Assembly (NCBI RefSeq): GCF_036013915.1
Contig: NZ_CP107899.1
Span: 1,612,001-1,676,000, forward strand
Direction: 5' to 3'
DNA from: Streptomyces sp. NBC_00464
GTDB lineage: Bacteria > Actinomycetota > Actinomycetes > Streptomycetales > Streptomycetaceae
Length of the DNA stretch: 64,000 nt
A program made the position numbers and the translations under genes. The stretch's first letter is position 1. Each line of letters starts with the position of its first letter. The notes below the pieces were generated by a model. That model did no database searches, was not told the origin of the DNA, and saw nothing but the letters and a program-made list of their open reading frames with translations. This document shows positions 39,069 to 47,402 of this stretch, one piece after another.

Positions 39069-41983
39069 GCGCCGATGCCGCGACGATCCGCCAGGCACTG
39101 CGGGACAACCAGGAGGAGCCGGAGGGGCCCGCGCGCAACGCGCGTGCGGAGCGGCTGCTGACCGAGGCGGAGCAGAGCGGGGACGCGGCGCTGCTGGTCG
39201 AGGCGCTCGTCCATCAGCTGCAGGTCTACAACTACAGCTCCGAGAAGGACAAGATGTTCGTCCCGTTCGCGCGGCTGCTGCGGCTGTGGGACGAACGGCC
39301 GGGCGACTTCGACCCGTTCATGACCCACCACCTCTTCTGGATGTTCAAGTGGGTCTCCAGTTCCATGGTCGACCAGCCGCACATCCCGCTCGCCTCCATC
39401 GAGAAGTGGCAGAGCGAGATGGAGCACCGCTACCGGCTGGCGGGGCATTCCGAGCGGGCGGTGCGCCAGGGCGAGCTGGAGATCGCCCGGCATCTGGGCG
39501 ATCTGGAGCGGGCCGGGCAGGCGTACACCGCCTGGCAGGCGGCGGACCGGGACCGGATGGCCAACTGCCACGCCTGCGAGCTGCACGAGCAGGGCAGCTG
39601 GCAGGCGCTGCGGGGGCTGGACGAGGAGGCGCTGGCGGCCTGGGCGCCGGTGCTGGAGGGAGAGCACGTCTGCGCGCACGAACCGCATGCGGTGCTGGCC
39701 GCCTCGCTTCTCCCGCTGCTGCGGACGGGGCGTGCGGAGCAGGCCCGCGCGCATCATCTGCGCGGGTACCGGATGGTCCGGCCGATGGAGAGCATGCGCT
39801 ACTCGGTCGCGCTGCACGTCGAGTTCTGTGTGCTGACCGGCAACGAGCCCCGCGCTCTGGAGATCCTGGCGGACCGGCCCGCGTACTTCACCGACAGCGG
39901 GAATCCCGGCAGCCTGACGGACTACCTGACCGTCACCGCCTTGCTGATGGACCGGCTGACCGGACTGGGGCACGGTGCGCAGTCCGTACCCGGCCCGGCC
40001 GGCACGGACTGGACCGCCGCGTCGCTGGCCGTCGAGGCCAGGGCCCAGGCGCTCGCCCTCGCGGCCCGCTTCGACGCACGCAACGGCAACGCGTACGTGG
40101 GTGAGCAGGTGCGGGAACGCCTGGCGCGCCGCCCTCTGCTGGACCGGCTGCCTCTGGGCGTACGGGCCGTGCGGCTCACGGCGCCGTCCGCTCCGCCGGC
40201 TTCCGCGGTGGCGCCCGCCGCGGCGGAACCCGCGCAGGACCTGGCCGGGCTGCTGGCCGAGGCGCACCGGCTCTCGGACGCCCAGCATCCGGACGCCGGG
40301 TCCGCCTGGCGGGCGGTCGCGGAGCGGGCCGGGCAGCCCGGGGAGGCCGACGCACTGACGGCCCACGACCGGGCGAACGTGGCGGACCATCGCGCGATGG
40401 ACGGTTCGCTGCCGCCCGCCGAGGCGGCGGAGGTGTTCCGGACGGCCGCCCGGCTGTACGAGGCGGCCGGCGACCACGGCGAGGCCGTCGCGGCGGACGC
40501 CAGGGGCGCCTTCCTCCGCTCGACGCAGGACGGCGCGGCCGACGAGGCGCTGACGGAGATCGCCCCGCTCGTGGAGCGGGCTCTCGCCCTGCACGCGGAG
40601 GGCGGGGCCACGGACCGGCAGGCGAGCGGGGTGCTGGTCTGCCGGGCCCGGATCCTTCAGCAGCTGATGTTGCGGGCCGCGGACGAGGAGGCCACGGACG
40701 CGGCGGTCGCCGCTCTCGGACAGGCGGCGCACGAGGTGCTCGCCTTCGCCGAAGCCCTGCGTACGCGGGACAAGGTGGCCACCCGCGTCTCCGAGGCGCT
40801 GGGCTTCCTCGCGGACGTCGCGGCCTACCGCGGCGACGGTCCGGCGGCGGCGGAGCTGTACGCGCGAGCGGCCGCCGAGGTCCACGCGGCGGAACTGCCC
40901 TGGTACGCCGTCGAGTACGAGTCCCGGACCGCACGGCTCGCCGCGCAGCTCGACGACCACGAGACGGCGGAGCGGGCCGCGCGGGCCGCGCTGGAGCACG
41001 GCGGGACGTCGCTGTCGGCCGCCGGGCGGGCCCGGCTCCATCTCCAGCTGGCCGAAGTGCTCGGCGCCACGGGTCAGTTCGCGCAGGCGACGGAGCACGC
41101 CCTCGACGCCGCGCACTGGGCCGACGAGGCGGACGAGAGCGAATCGCTGGGGGTCTACGCCCGGCACCAGCTCGGCGGCTGGCTGCTTCGGCTGGGGCGC
41201 GCGGCGGAGGCGGCGGCCGTGCTGGAGGCCGTACTGCCCGATATCTCGGCCGAGGACCACGGGGAGGGCATGGTCGTCCAGACGCTGTGGTGGCTCGGCG
41301 ACGGACTGTCCGCACTCGGTGAGCCTCGGGCCGCGGCGGAGTACTGGCTGCGGGCGGCGGACATCGCGCGCGGCTGGCCGGAGCAGGACGACCACGCGAT
41401 GCTGGCCCAGCTCGCCGGGCAGGCGCTGTTCCGGGCCGAGCTGAACCCCGAGGCCGAGCGGGCGTACGAGCGGGCCGGGGAGCTGTGGCGGGGGCTGGGT
41501 GACGTTCCCGCGCTGGTACGGACCTTGCGGGTGCGGGCCTGGATCGCGGTCCGGGAGGGACAGCCGGGGCTCGAAGCGGCGCGGGCGTTCATGGCCGCGG
41601 CGGAGCGGGAGTGCGAGGGGCCGCAGCTGCGGACGGAGCTCGCGGACACCTACCGCCAGACCGCCGAACTGCTCGCCCACGCGTGCGAGGGCGAGCCGGG
41701 CGAGGCGGCGGACGATCCGGCGCGGATCGCGTACGAGGAGGCGCTCGGGTACGTCGAGCGGGCGTCGACGGCCTTCCACGAGGCCGGCCCCGACCACCTC
41801 GGCCGGCGCACGGCCGCCGACCTGATGGCCGCCTGGCTGGAGGCGGACCTGGGCCGCGCGGACGCGGCGCTGAGGCGGGCCTCGGAGGTCCTCGCGGCGT
41901 ACGAGGGGGTGCCGGCGGGCACGGACGAGACGGTGGACGAGCGGCGGTCGGAGGTGGAGTCGCTACGGCGGTACGTGGCGTAG
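39065..41983 (+). CDS. Large TPR-like helical repeat protein, partner of HSP90-family ATPase
   Basis: An all-helical protein of 972 residues, coupled to the upstream HSP90-family gene by a 4-base overlap. From about residue 480 onwards helix pairs with TPR spacing are visible, for example AAELYARAAAEVHAAELPWYA, TAERAARAALEHGG, QATEHALDAAHWADEADE and ERAYERAGELWRGLGD. The first 350 residues are also helical but less regular (HHLFWMFKWVSSSM, HACELHEQGSWQAL). It has no signal peptide, membrane segment or catalytic motif. Eukaryotic HSP90 works with TPR co-chaperones, which makes a scaffold or client-delivery role attractive, yet this is inference from gene coupling. The stop lies in a G-rich repeat. 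Confidence 0.85.
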   Translation: MSADAATIRQALRDNQEEPEGPARNARAERLLTEAEQSGDAALLVEALVHQLQVYNYSSEKDKMFVPFARLLRLWDERPGDFDPFMTHHLFWMFKWVSSSMVDQPHIPLASIEKWQSEMEHRYRLAGHSERAVRQGELEIARHLGDLERAGQAYTAWQAADRDRMANCHACELHEQGSWQALRGLDEEALAAWAPVLEGEHVCAHEPHAVLAASLLPLLRTGRAEQARAHHLRGYRMVRPMESMRYSVALHVEFCVLTGNEPRALEILADRPAYFTDSGNPGSLTDYLTVTALLMDRLTGLGHGAQSVPGPAGTDWTAASLAVEARAQALALAARFDARNGNAYVGEQVRERLARRPLLDRLPLGVRAVRLTAPSAPPASAVAPAAAEPAQDLAGLLAEAHRLSDAQHPDAGSAWRAVAERAGQPGEADALTAHDRANVADHRAMDGSLPPAEAAEVFRTAARLYEAAGDHGEAVAADARGAFLRSTQDGAADEALTEIAPLVERALALHAEGGATDRQASGVLVCRARILQQLMLRAADEEATDAAVAALGQAAHEVLAFAEALRTRDKVATRVSEALGFLADVAAYRGDGPAAAELYARAAAEVHAAELPWYAVEYESRTARLAAQLDDHETAERAARAALEHGGTSLSAAGRARLHLQLAEVLGATGQFAQATEHALDAAHWADEADESESLGVYARHQLGGWLLRLGRAAEAAAVLEAVLPDISAEDHGEGMVVQTLWWLGDGLSALGEPRAAAEYWLRAADIARGWPEQDDHAMLAQLAGQALFRAELNPEAERAYERAGELWRGLGDVPALVRTLRVRAWIAVREGQPGLEAARAFMAAAERECEGPQLRTELADTYRQTAELLAHACEGEPGEAADDPARIAYEEALGYVERASTAFHEAGPDHLGRRTAADLMAAWLEADLGRADAALRRASEVLAAYEGVPAGTDETVDERRSEVESLRRYVA

Positions 41984-42042
41984 GGGGCGGGGCGTAGGGG
42001 GCGGGGCGGGCGTAGAGGGCGGGGCGGGCGTAGGGGCGGGGC
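41980..42042. repeat. G-rich short tandem repeat at the TPR gene stop
   Basis: Two exact 14-base copies of GTAGGGGGCGGGGC (41980-41993, 41994-42007) are followed by two diverged copies spaced by GGGC. The first copy contains the stop codon of the TPR gene. Runs of four or five G could fold into a quadruplex on the plus strand. Confidence 0.7.
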
Positions 42043-42061
42043 GCCGGGGTCGTCCGGCGCG

Positions 42062-42091
42062 GCGTCTCGTCCTCAATCGCCGGACGGGCTT
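42062..42091. repeat. Probable Streptomyces extragenic element
   Basis: The stretch around CTCGTCCTCAATCGCCGGAC followed by GGGCTTGATT resembles an intergenic sequence I remember from many Streptomyces genomes. The match is from memory only. It directly adjoins the 41-bp repeat array. Confidence 0.45.
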
Positions 42092-42338
42092 GATTTCCGG
42101 CCCCGGTCCGTGTCCGCGGCGCTACTCCACCTCGATTTCCGGCCCGGTCCGTGCCTGCGGCGCACTCCGCCTTGGATTCCGGCCCCGGTCCGTGCCGGCG
42201 GCGCCAATCCACCTCGATTTCCGGCCCGGTCCGTGCCTGCGGCGCACTCCGCCTTGGAATCCGTCCCCGGTCCGTGCCGGCGGCGCCAATCCACCTCGTT
42301 TTCCGGGTCCGGACGCTGCCGGTGGTGCTACTCCACCC
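42092..42338. repeat. Six-unit 41-bp tandem repeat array
   Basis: Units start at 42092, 42134, 42175, 42216, 42257 and 42298. The second and fourth are identical over 41 bases, and units 2-3 and 4-5 form an 82-bp duplication with two mismatches. Each unit carries a GGCCCGGTCCG-type core and ends with a CTCCACCTC-like stretch. The last unit includes the final three codons and stop of the leftward DhaL/DAK gene, so the array looks like serial duplication of that gene end. Together with the two repeats before it, it fills the 344-base gap 41984-42327. Confidence 0.85.
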
Positions 42339-43956
42339 CGATCAGCAGCGGAGCGCACTGGTGGCCGCCGCGGTAGACCACCGTGTCCACCGCCAGGTAG
42401 CCCTCACGGACGTGTTCCTCCAGCGCGTCGGCCAGGGTGTCGGGGACGTCCTCGCCGAGGACCAGAGTGACGAGTTCGCCGCCCGCCGCCAGCATCCGGT
42501 CCAGTACCTTCCGGGCCGTTTCGGGGACGTCCTCGCCGATGACGGCCACATCGCCGTCGATCAGGCCGAGGATGTCGCCGGCCTGGCAGATGCCCGCCAT
42601 GGTCCAGGACTGCCGTTCGGCGACGGCCAGTTCGGCGTAGCGGGTGGCGCCGGCCGCCGCGGTCATCGCGACGACGTCCTCGTCGAAGCTGCGGTCCGGT
42701 TCGTGGACGGCCAGGGCGGCGATGCCCTGGACCGCGGCGCGGGTGGGGATGAGGGCTACCCGGATGCCCTCGGTCCGGGCCTGCTCGGCGGCAGCCGCGG
42801 CGGTGTGGCGCAGGTCCCCGTCGTTGGGCAGGAGCACCACCTCGCGGGCGTGCGCACGGCGGATGGCGTCCACGAGCTCACCGCTGGCCGGGGGCTCCCC
42901 GGGCCGTGCCAGCACCGTCGTCGCCCCGGCCTCCGCGCACAGGCCGCCGAGGCCGTCGCCCGGGACGACCACCACGACCGCGCGCTGGGCGGGTTCGGGG
43001 CGGGCGTGCACCCGGTCCGCGGCGAAGTGGGTGATCCGGATGCGGTACGGCCGCCCGGCCTCGACCCCGGCCTCCACCGCCGCTCCCGCGTCGTCGACGT
43101 GCACATGGACGTTCCACAGGCCGTCGCCGCCGACCACCACGAGGGAGTCGCCCAGCCCGTCGAGCCGGGTCCGCAGCCGCTCCACGGCTTCGTCGTCGGC
43201 CTCCAGCAGGTAGATGACCTCGAAGGCCGGGCCGTCCTGCGGGTCGTCGCCCGCGGGGCAGTCCACGGCGGCGGCAGTGGCGGGAGCGGCCGCTGCCTCG
43301 TACACCCGTTCCGGGGCCCGGCCGGAGACCGCCTCGACCAGTGCGCCGAGCACCGCCACCAGACCCCGCCCGCCGGCGTCGACGACCCCGGCGCGGCCGA
43401 GCACGGCGAGCTGCCCGGGAGTCGCTTCCAGGGCCGTCCGCGCCCCTTCGTACGCCGCCTGCGCCACCGCGGGCGCTCCGGCGCCGTCCGGCGTCCGCCC
43501 CGCGGCCTCGGCGGCCTCGGTGGCCACGGTCAGGACCGTGCCCTCGACGGGGTGGGCGACCGCCTCGCGGGCCGACGCCGCGGCCCTGGCCAGGGCGATG
43601 CGCAGCGATCCGGTGCCCGCCCCCTCGGCCAGTACCCCGGCCATGCCGCGCAGCAGCTGGGCCAGGATCGTGCCGGAGTTCCCGCGGGCCCCGATCAGCG
43701 CCCCGTGCGCCATGGCGCGTACCGCGTCGGCGGTGGAGGGTACCGAGGTGCCGGTCTCGTGGGCGGCGAAGACGGCCTCGACGGCCGCCGCCGCGGATTC
43801 CACGGTCAGATAGAGATTGGTTCCGGTGTCGCCGTCGGCGACGGGATACACGTTGATCGCGTCGATGGCCTCACGCTCCCGGCCCAGTGCGTCCAGCGCC
43901 AGTGAGCACCAGGTACGCACCGCGACGGCGTCCAGGTCGTCGGCGGTCTGCGGCAC
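42328..43956 (-). CDS. DhaL/DAK-domain protein, FakA-like kinase subunit
   Basis: Two-part protein of 542 residues. Residues 1-200 form a DhaL (dihydroxyacetone kinase C-terminal) domain with the ATP/Mg stretch NVYPVADGDTGTNLYLT and ALIGARGNSGTILAQLLRG. The C-terminal half matches the FakA/YloV family (VVGGDGLWNVHVHVDDAGAA, VVVVPGDGL, VLLPNDGDL). FakA phosphorylates fatty acids held by a DegV-type FakB, but no fakB is seen here. The GTG at 43956 with a GAGGAGG RBS is chosen; the frame upstream to 44385 is not family-like. The 3' end lies in the 41-bp repeat array. It lies near recG and divergent from rpmB. Confidence 0.85.
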   Translation of the reverse strand: MPQTADDLDAVAVRTWCSLALDALGREREAIDAINVYPVADGDTGTNLYLTVESAAAAVEAVFAAHETGTSVPSTADAVRAMAHGALIGARGNSGTILAQLLRGMAGVLAEGAGTGSLRIALARAAASAREAVAHPVEGTVLTVATEAAEAAGRTPDGAGAPAVAQAAYEGARTALEATPGQLAVLGRAGVVDAGGRGLVAVLGALVEAVSGRAPERVYEAAAAPATAAAVDCPAGDDPQDGPAFEVIYLLEADDEAVERLRTRLDGLGDSLVVVGGDGLWNVHVHVDDAGAAVEAGVEAGRPYRIRITHFAADRVHARPEPAQRAVVVVVPGDGLGGLCAEAGATTVLARPGEPPASGELVDAIRRAHAREVVLLPNDGDLRHTAAAAAEQARTEGIRVALIPTRAAVQGIAALAVHEPDRSFDEDVVAMTAAAGATRYAELAVAERQSWTMAGICQAGDILGLIDGDVAVIGEDVPETARKVLDRMLAAGGELVTLVLGEDVPDTLADALEEHVREGYLAVDTVVYRGGHQCAPLLIGVE

Positions 43957-44071
43957 CTGATGGTCCTCCTCGAAACGCGTACCGGGACGGCGGGCTGCAC
44001 CGCAGAGTAGTCCCGGCCGGCGGCCGGGAGAGGCCCAGGGGCGGGGCGAGCGGCTGTGGACCCATGGTAGT

Positions 44072-44101
44072 TTCGTATCTCCGACGCAGCCGTTGTATGC
44101 T
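44072..44101 (+). promoter_or_regulatory. Candidate rpmB promoter and leader hairpin
   Basis: TTCGTA (44072-44077), an 18-base spacer and TATGCT (44096-44101) precede rpmB. A 6-bp hairpin with a GAGA tetraloop lies at 44112-44127 in the presumed leader. The promoter call is moderate; the hairpin is clear. Confidence 0.5.
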
Positions 44102-44212
44102 GCTTCGGTTGCCCGACGAGAGTCGGGAACATCCCCCGGTACCGCCACTTCAGTCAATGAATCCGGCGTGCCGGAATTCACTGTAAGTGCATCTGAAGTT
44201 TTGGAGTGACCC

Positions 44213-44398
44213 GTGGCTGCCAACTGCGACGTTTGCGGCAAGGGGCCGAGCTTCGGCAACAGCATTTCGCACTCGCACCGCCGTACGTCCCGTCGCTGGA
44301 ATCCCAACATCCAGCGCGTGCGTGCCGTGGTCGGGCGGACGCCGAAGCGGCTCAACGTCTGCACCTCGTGCATCAAGGCCGGCAAGGTCGCGCGCTGA
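44213..44398 (+). CDS. rpmB: 50S ribosomal protein L28 (zinc-binding form)
   Basis: Large-subunit protein of 61 residues. Cysteines at 5, 8, 50 and 53 (CDVC and CTSC) mark the zinc-binding paralogue. The sequence [20 protein letters not shown] is diagnostic of L28. The start is GTG 44213 with a GGAGTG RBS. It is monocistronic: a promoter lies upstream and a strong hairpin with T run follows. Confidence 0.96.
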   Translation: MAANCDVCGKGPSFGNSISHSHRRTSRRWNPNIQRVRAVVGRTPKRLNVCTSCIKAGKVAR

Positions 44399-44432
44399 CG
44401 TTCCCGTCGTAGCGCAGCCCTACCGGTTGCCC

Positions 44433-44466
44433 AAAAAGCCGGTCCACCTCGGTGGACCGGCTTTTT
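44433..44466. terminator. Bidirectional rho-independent terminator rpmB / thiD
   Basis: A perfect 16-bp stem (44433-44448 with 44451-44466) begins with AAAAA and ends with TTTTT, so it has a U tract in both directions. It sits between the converging rpmB and thiD genes and is the most canonical terminator in the window. Confidence 0.95.
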
Positions 44467-44490
44467 GCTGTGCTCCGGCGGCGGGGCCGC

Positions 44491-45300
44491 TCAGCGGGCG
44501 CCGCGCAGCCGCCACCCGTGGTCGACCGGGCCGATCCCCGACCCCAGGGGAAAGCCCGCCGCGATGGCGCCTGTGACGTAGGCCTTCGCGCCCTGTACCG
44601 CCGTGGGCACGTCCTGGCCCAGGGCCAGTCCGCAGGCGATGGCGGAGGCGAGGGTGCAGCCCGTGCCGTGGGTGTGGCGGTTGTCGTGGCGGGGGGCGCG
44701 CAGCCAGTGCTCCTCGATGCCGTCCGTGAGCAGGTCGACGGGTTCGCCCGGCAGATGACCGCCCTTGACGACCACCCAGCGGGGCCCGTATCCGAGCAGT
44801 GCGGCCGCGGCCTGTCGCATTCCGGCCTCGTCGGTGACCGTGATGCCGGTGAGCTGTGCCACTTCGTCGAGGTTCGGGGTCGCCACGGTCGCGACGGGCA
44901 GCAGCTTCGTACGGACCGAGTCGAGCGCCTCTGCGGCCAGCAGCGGGTCTCCGTGCTTGGAGACGCCGACCGGGTCGACGACGACGGGGGCGTCCGTCCC
45001 GGCGAGAAGTTCGGCGACGGTCTCGACGAGCAGCGCCGACGCCAGCATGCCGGTCTTGACCGCGTTCACGCCGATGTCGTCCACGACGCTGCGGTACTGG
45101 GCGCGTACGGCCTCCGCGGGCAGCTCCCAGGCGCCCTGTACGCCCAGCGAGTTCTGTGCGGTGACTGCGGTCAGCACGCTCATCCCGTGCGCACCGAACG
45201 CCAGCATCGTCTTCAGGTCGGCCTGGATGCCCGCACCGCCGCCGGAATCGGATCCGGCGACGGTGAGCACTCGGGGCGGTACGGCGGAAGGTATCGGCAT
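44491..45300 (-). CDS. thiD: Hydroxymethylpyrimidine (phosphate) kinase ThiD
   Basis: Phosphorylates HMP and HMP-phosphate for thiamine synthesis. The ribokinase-fold protein of 269 residues has [22 protein letters not shown] at the N terminus, the [13 protein letters not shown] strand in the middle and the anion-hole motif [14 protein letters not shown] near the C terminus. The ATG at 45300 lies ten bases after the thiL stop; a TTG at 45309 is an alternative. It forms an operon with thiL, which makes the last step of the same pathway. Confidence 0.95.
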   Translation of the reverse strand: MPIPSAVPPRVLTVAGSDSGGGAGIQADLKTMLAFGAHGMSVLTAVTAQNSLGVQGAWELPAEAVRAQYRSVVDDIGVNAVKTGMLASALLVETVAELLAGTDAPVVVDPVGVSKHGDPLLAAEALDSVRTKLLPVATVATPNLDEVAQLTGITVTDEAGMRQAAAALLGYGPRWVVVKGGHLPGEPVDLLTDGIEEHWLRAPRHDNRHTHGTGCTLASAIACGLALGQDVPTAVQGAKAYVTGAIAAGFPLGSGIGPVDHGWRLRGAR

Positions 45301-45310
45301 ACGCCGCAAT

Positions 45311-46282
45311 CTACTGGGCGTCCTCGATGTCGCCGAAGTGGTCCCAGCCGCTCTTGGCTGTCCAGGGCGCCCCGTCGACCGTCACCTGCGGCAGCGCCGA
45401 GGGGTTGAGGACCTCGCCGATCACCTTCCAGCGGGCCGGCAGCTTCACGTCGGCCGGGAACGTCGCGACGATCGCGTGGTCCTCGCCACCGGTGAGCACC
45501 CACTGGAGCGGGTCCACGCCGACGGCCTGCCCGATGTCGGACATCTGCGACGGGATGTCGATGAGCCCGGAGCGCAGGTCGATGCGGACCTTGCTGGCCT
45601 CGGCGATGTGCCCGAGGTCGGCGACGAGTCCGTCACTGACGTCCGTCATCGCGGTGGCGCCGAGACCGGCCGCCGCGGGGCCTGCGTGGTAGGGCGGTTC
45701 GGGGCGGCGGTGGGCCTCCACGAAGGCGCGGGGCGAGCGGAAGCCGCGCGAGAGCACGGCGTACCCGGCGGCGGACCAGCCGAGCCAGCCGGTGACGGCG
45801 ACGACGTCGCCCGGCTGGGCGCCCGCCCTGGTGACGGGTTCGTGGTTGCGCAGATCGCCGAGCGCGGTGATCGCGACGGTGATGGTGTCGCCGCGCACCA
45901 CGTCGCCGCCGACCACGGCCGCCCCCGCGACCTGGCACTCGTCGCGGATGCCGTCCATCAGCTCCCCGGCCCAGGTGACCGGGAGTTCGGCGGGGACGAC
46001 GAGGCCGAGGAGCAGTGCCGTGGGCACGGCGCCCATGGCCGCGATGTCGGCGAGGTTCTGTGCGGCGGCCTTGCGGCCGACGTCGTACGCCGTCGACCAG
46101 TCACGCCGGAAGTGCCGCCCCTCCAGCAGGATGTCCGTGCTGGCCACGACCCTGCGGTCGGGGGCGGTGATGACCGCGGCGTCGTCGCCGGGCCCCAGCC
46201 GTACCGCCGGAGTGGTGGTGAGCCGGGAGGTCAGTTCCCTGATGAGCCCGAACTCCCCCAACTCGCCCACGGTTCCCTTCAC
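45311..46282 (-). CDS. thiL: Thiamine-monophosphate kinase ThiL
   Basis: Makes thiamine diphosphate from thiamine monophosphate and ATP. The 323 residues show the PurM-like motifs [62 protein letters not shown] and [15 protein letters not shown]. The start is GTG 46282 ([14 protein letters not shown]), with a purine-rich GAGAGGTGAG upstream. It is the first gene of a thiL-thiD operon and divergent from the RAM-domain gene. No TPP riboswitch was recognised in the upstream gap. Confidence 0.96.
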   Translation of the reverse strand: MKGTVGELGEFGLIRELTSRLTTTPAVRLGPGDDAAVITAPDRRVVASTDILLEGRHFRRDWSTAYDVGRKAAAQNLADIAAMGAVPTALLLGLVVPAELPVTWAGELMDGIRDECQVAGAAVVGGDVVRGDTITVAITALGDLRNHEPVTRAGAQPGDVVAVTGWLGWSAAGYAVLSRGFRSPRAFVEAHRRPEPPYHAGPAAAGLGATAMTDVSDGLVADLGHIAEASKVRIDLRSGLIDIPSQMSDIGQAVGVDPLQWVLTGGEDHAIVATFPADVKLPARWKVIGEVLNPSALPQVTVDGAPWTAKSGWDHFGDIEDAQ

Positions 46283-46611
46283 CGAGTCTCACCTCTCATC
46301 TATGGGGCCGGACGGGCGTCCGGCCTGCTTCACCGGCCGGGCGCCCGAACCGGCCGTGGAGCGCGGCCGCCGACGGGAGCGGCGGTCCGTCGTGCTGGTC
46401 ACGGGCATGCGTGTCCCCCGTCCGCGCCGCTGAGCTTGCGGTCGCGGGTCTTCACTGCTGTCGGTACTGTCAAGAGATACGTCAACTTGTGTGTTCTGTA
46501 CGCCACGCTGTGGGTGTCATCCGGCCCGCAGGTCTCCCCGCGGCCCGCGGCAACGCGATACCGTGGCGTCCCTTTCCCCCACATGATCCTCGTGGCCGCC
46601 CTGGAGGTTCC
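46283..46611. other. Divergent intergenic region thiL / RAM-domain gene
   Basis: This 329-base gap holds no plausible gene. Two minus-strand TTGAC-type hexamers lie close together (TTGACG at 46485-46480, TTGACA at 46473-46468), pointing towards thiL but without good -10 partners. The segment 46455-46500 is the most A/T-rich part. Confidence 0.4.
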
Positions 46612-46845
46612 GTGGTACAGGCGTACATCCTTATCCAGACCGAGGTGGGCAAGGCGTCGACCGTCGCCGAGACCATCGCCAAGATTCCGGGAGTGATCCA
46701 GGCAGAGGACGTCACCGGCCCCTACGACGTGATCGTGCGAGCCCAGGCCGACACGGTCGATGAACTCGGACGCATGGTGGTCGCCAAGGTCCAGCAGGTG
46801 GACGGCATCACCCGAACCCTGACCTGTCCGGTCGTTCACCTGTAG
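46612..46845 (+). CDS. Lrp/AsnC ligand-binding (RAM) domain protein without HTH
   Basis: A 77-residue protein that consists only of the RAM (ACT-like) domain of Lrp/AsnC regulators: VVQAYILIQTEVGKASTVAE, GPYDVIVRAQADTVDELGRMV and ITRTLTCPVVHL. The DNA-binding helix-turn-helix is absent, so it cannot bind DNA in the usual way. It may bind an amino acid or form mixed oligomers with full-length Lrp proteins. The GTG at 46612 is preceded by CTGGAGG. The frame is open upstream to 46411 but without HTH-like sequence. Confidence 0.85.
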   Translation: MVQAYILIQTEVGKASTVAETIAKIPGVIQAEDVTGPYDVIVRAQADTVDELGRMVVAKVQQVDGITRTLTCPVVHL

Positions 46846-46853
46846 CCCCCGTC

Positions 46854-46859
46854 TACGCT
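46854..46859 (+). promoter_or_regulatory. -10 hexamer placing the lipoprotein gene as leaderless
   Basis: TACGCT ends 6 bases before the GTG at 46866 with no RBS between. The -35 region (GTCGTT at 46831-46836) is weak. Confidence 0.4.
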
Positions 46860-46865
46860 GGGCCG

Positions 46866-47354
46866 GTGACATCTTTCTGCCGCCGGCTCCCCCACCCCGT
46901 GCTCCTCGGTCCGTCCGCCGCCCTGGTCCTCATGGCTGCGGCGGGCTGCACTTCCACGGACCCCTCGGCATCGGTCACGGTGCCCACGCCGTCCTCGGAA
47001 GCCGCAGCCTACTGCCGTGCGCTGCACAAGGAGCTGCCGAGTTCCGTCGCCGGTCTGGAGCGCAGTGACCCCGCGCCCCGTTCGGATCTGACCGCCGGGT
47101 GGGGGGACGGGGCGATCGTACTGCGCTGCGGTGTCGCGCGCCCCGCGAAGATGGACGACTCCCAGTCGAAGGCCGCCGAGGCGAACGGCGTCAACTGGCT
47201 GCTGGAGCAACGGGAGGACGACGGGCCGCGCTTCACGACCACCCTGCGCAAGGCATACGTCGAGGTCACGTTCTCGGCGGCGTACGCGCATGACGCGACC
47301 CCGCTGGCGGCCTTCGCGTCGGCGGTCAAGAAGACGGTCCCCAGCAGCCTGTAG
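46866..47354 (+). CDS. DUF3515-type lipoprotein
   Basis: Exported lipoprotein of 162 residues with unknown role. The signal peptide is basic then hydrophobic (HPVLLGPSAALVLMAAAGC), with the lipobox cysteine near residue 28. The mature part contains the family-like YCRALHKELPSSVAGLER and a pair of cysteines (YCRAL and LRCGVARP) that could form a disulfide. It lies next to ddl in convergent orientation, a place where actinobacterial DUF3515 genes are often found; a role in envelope biology is inferred from this. The GTG at 46866 appears to be leaderless. Confidence 0.8.
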   Translation: MTSFCRRLPHPVLLGPSAALVLMAAAGCTSTDPSASVTVPTPSSEAAAYCRALHKELPSSVAGLERSDPAPRSDLTAGWGDGAIVLRCGVARPAKMDDSQSKAAEANGVNWLLEQREDDGPRFTTTLRKAYVEVTFSAAYAHDATPLAAFASAVKKTVPSSL

Positions 47355-47383
47355 GGAGTGCGCTCCGGCCGGAGCGCACTCCC
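47354..47383. terminator. Palindromic terminator between lipoprotein gene and ddl
   Basis: A perfect 30-base palindrome (14-bp stem, 2-base centre) starts at the last base of the lipoprotein stop codon. It lies 19 bases from the ddl stop on the opposite strand. Confidence 0.85.
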
Positions 47384-47402
47384 TGTGCTGTGCCGACGGT
47401 GC

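Noticed and set aside
42092..42338. A CRISPR array
   Set aside because: The units are directly adjacent, with no unique spacers between them.
46283..46611. A thiamine (TPP) riboswitch before thiL
   Set aside because: I looked for the conserved CUGAGA and related blocks and did not see them.
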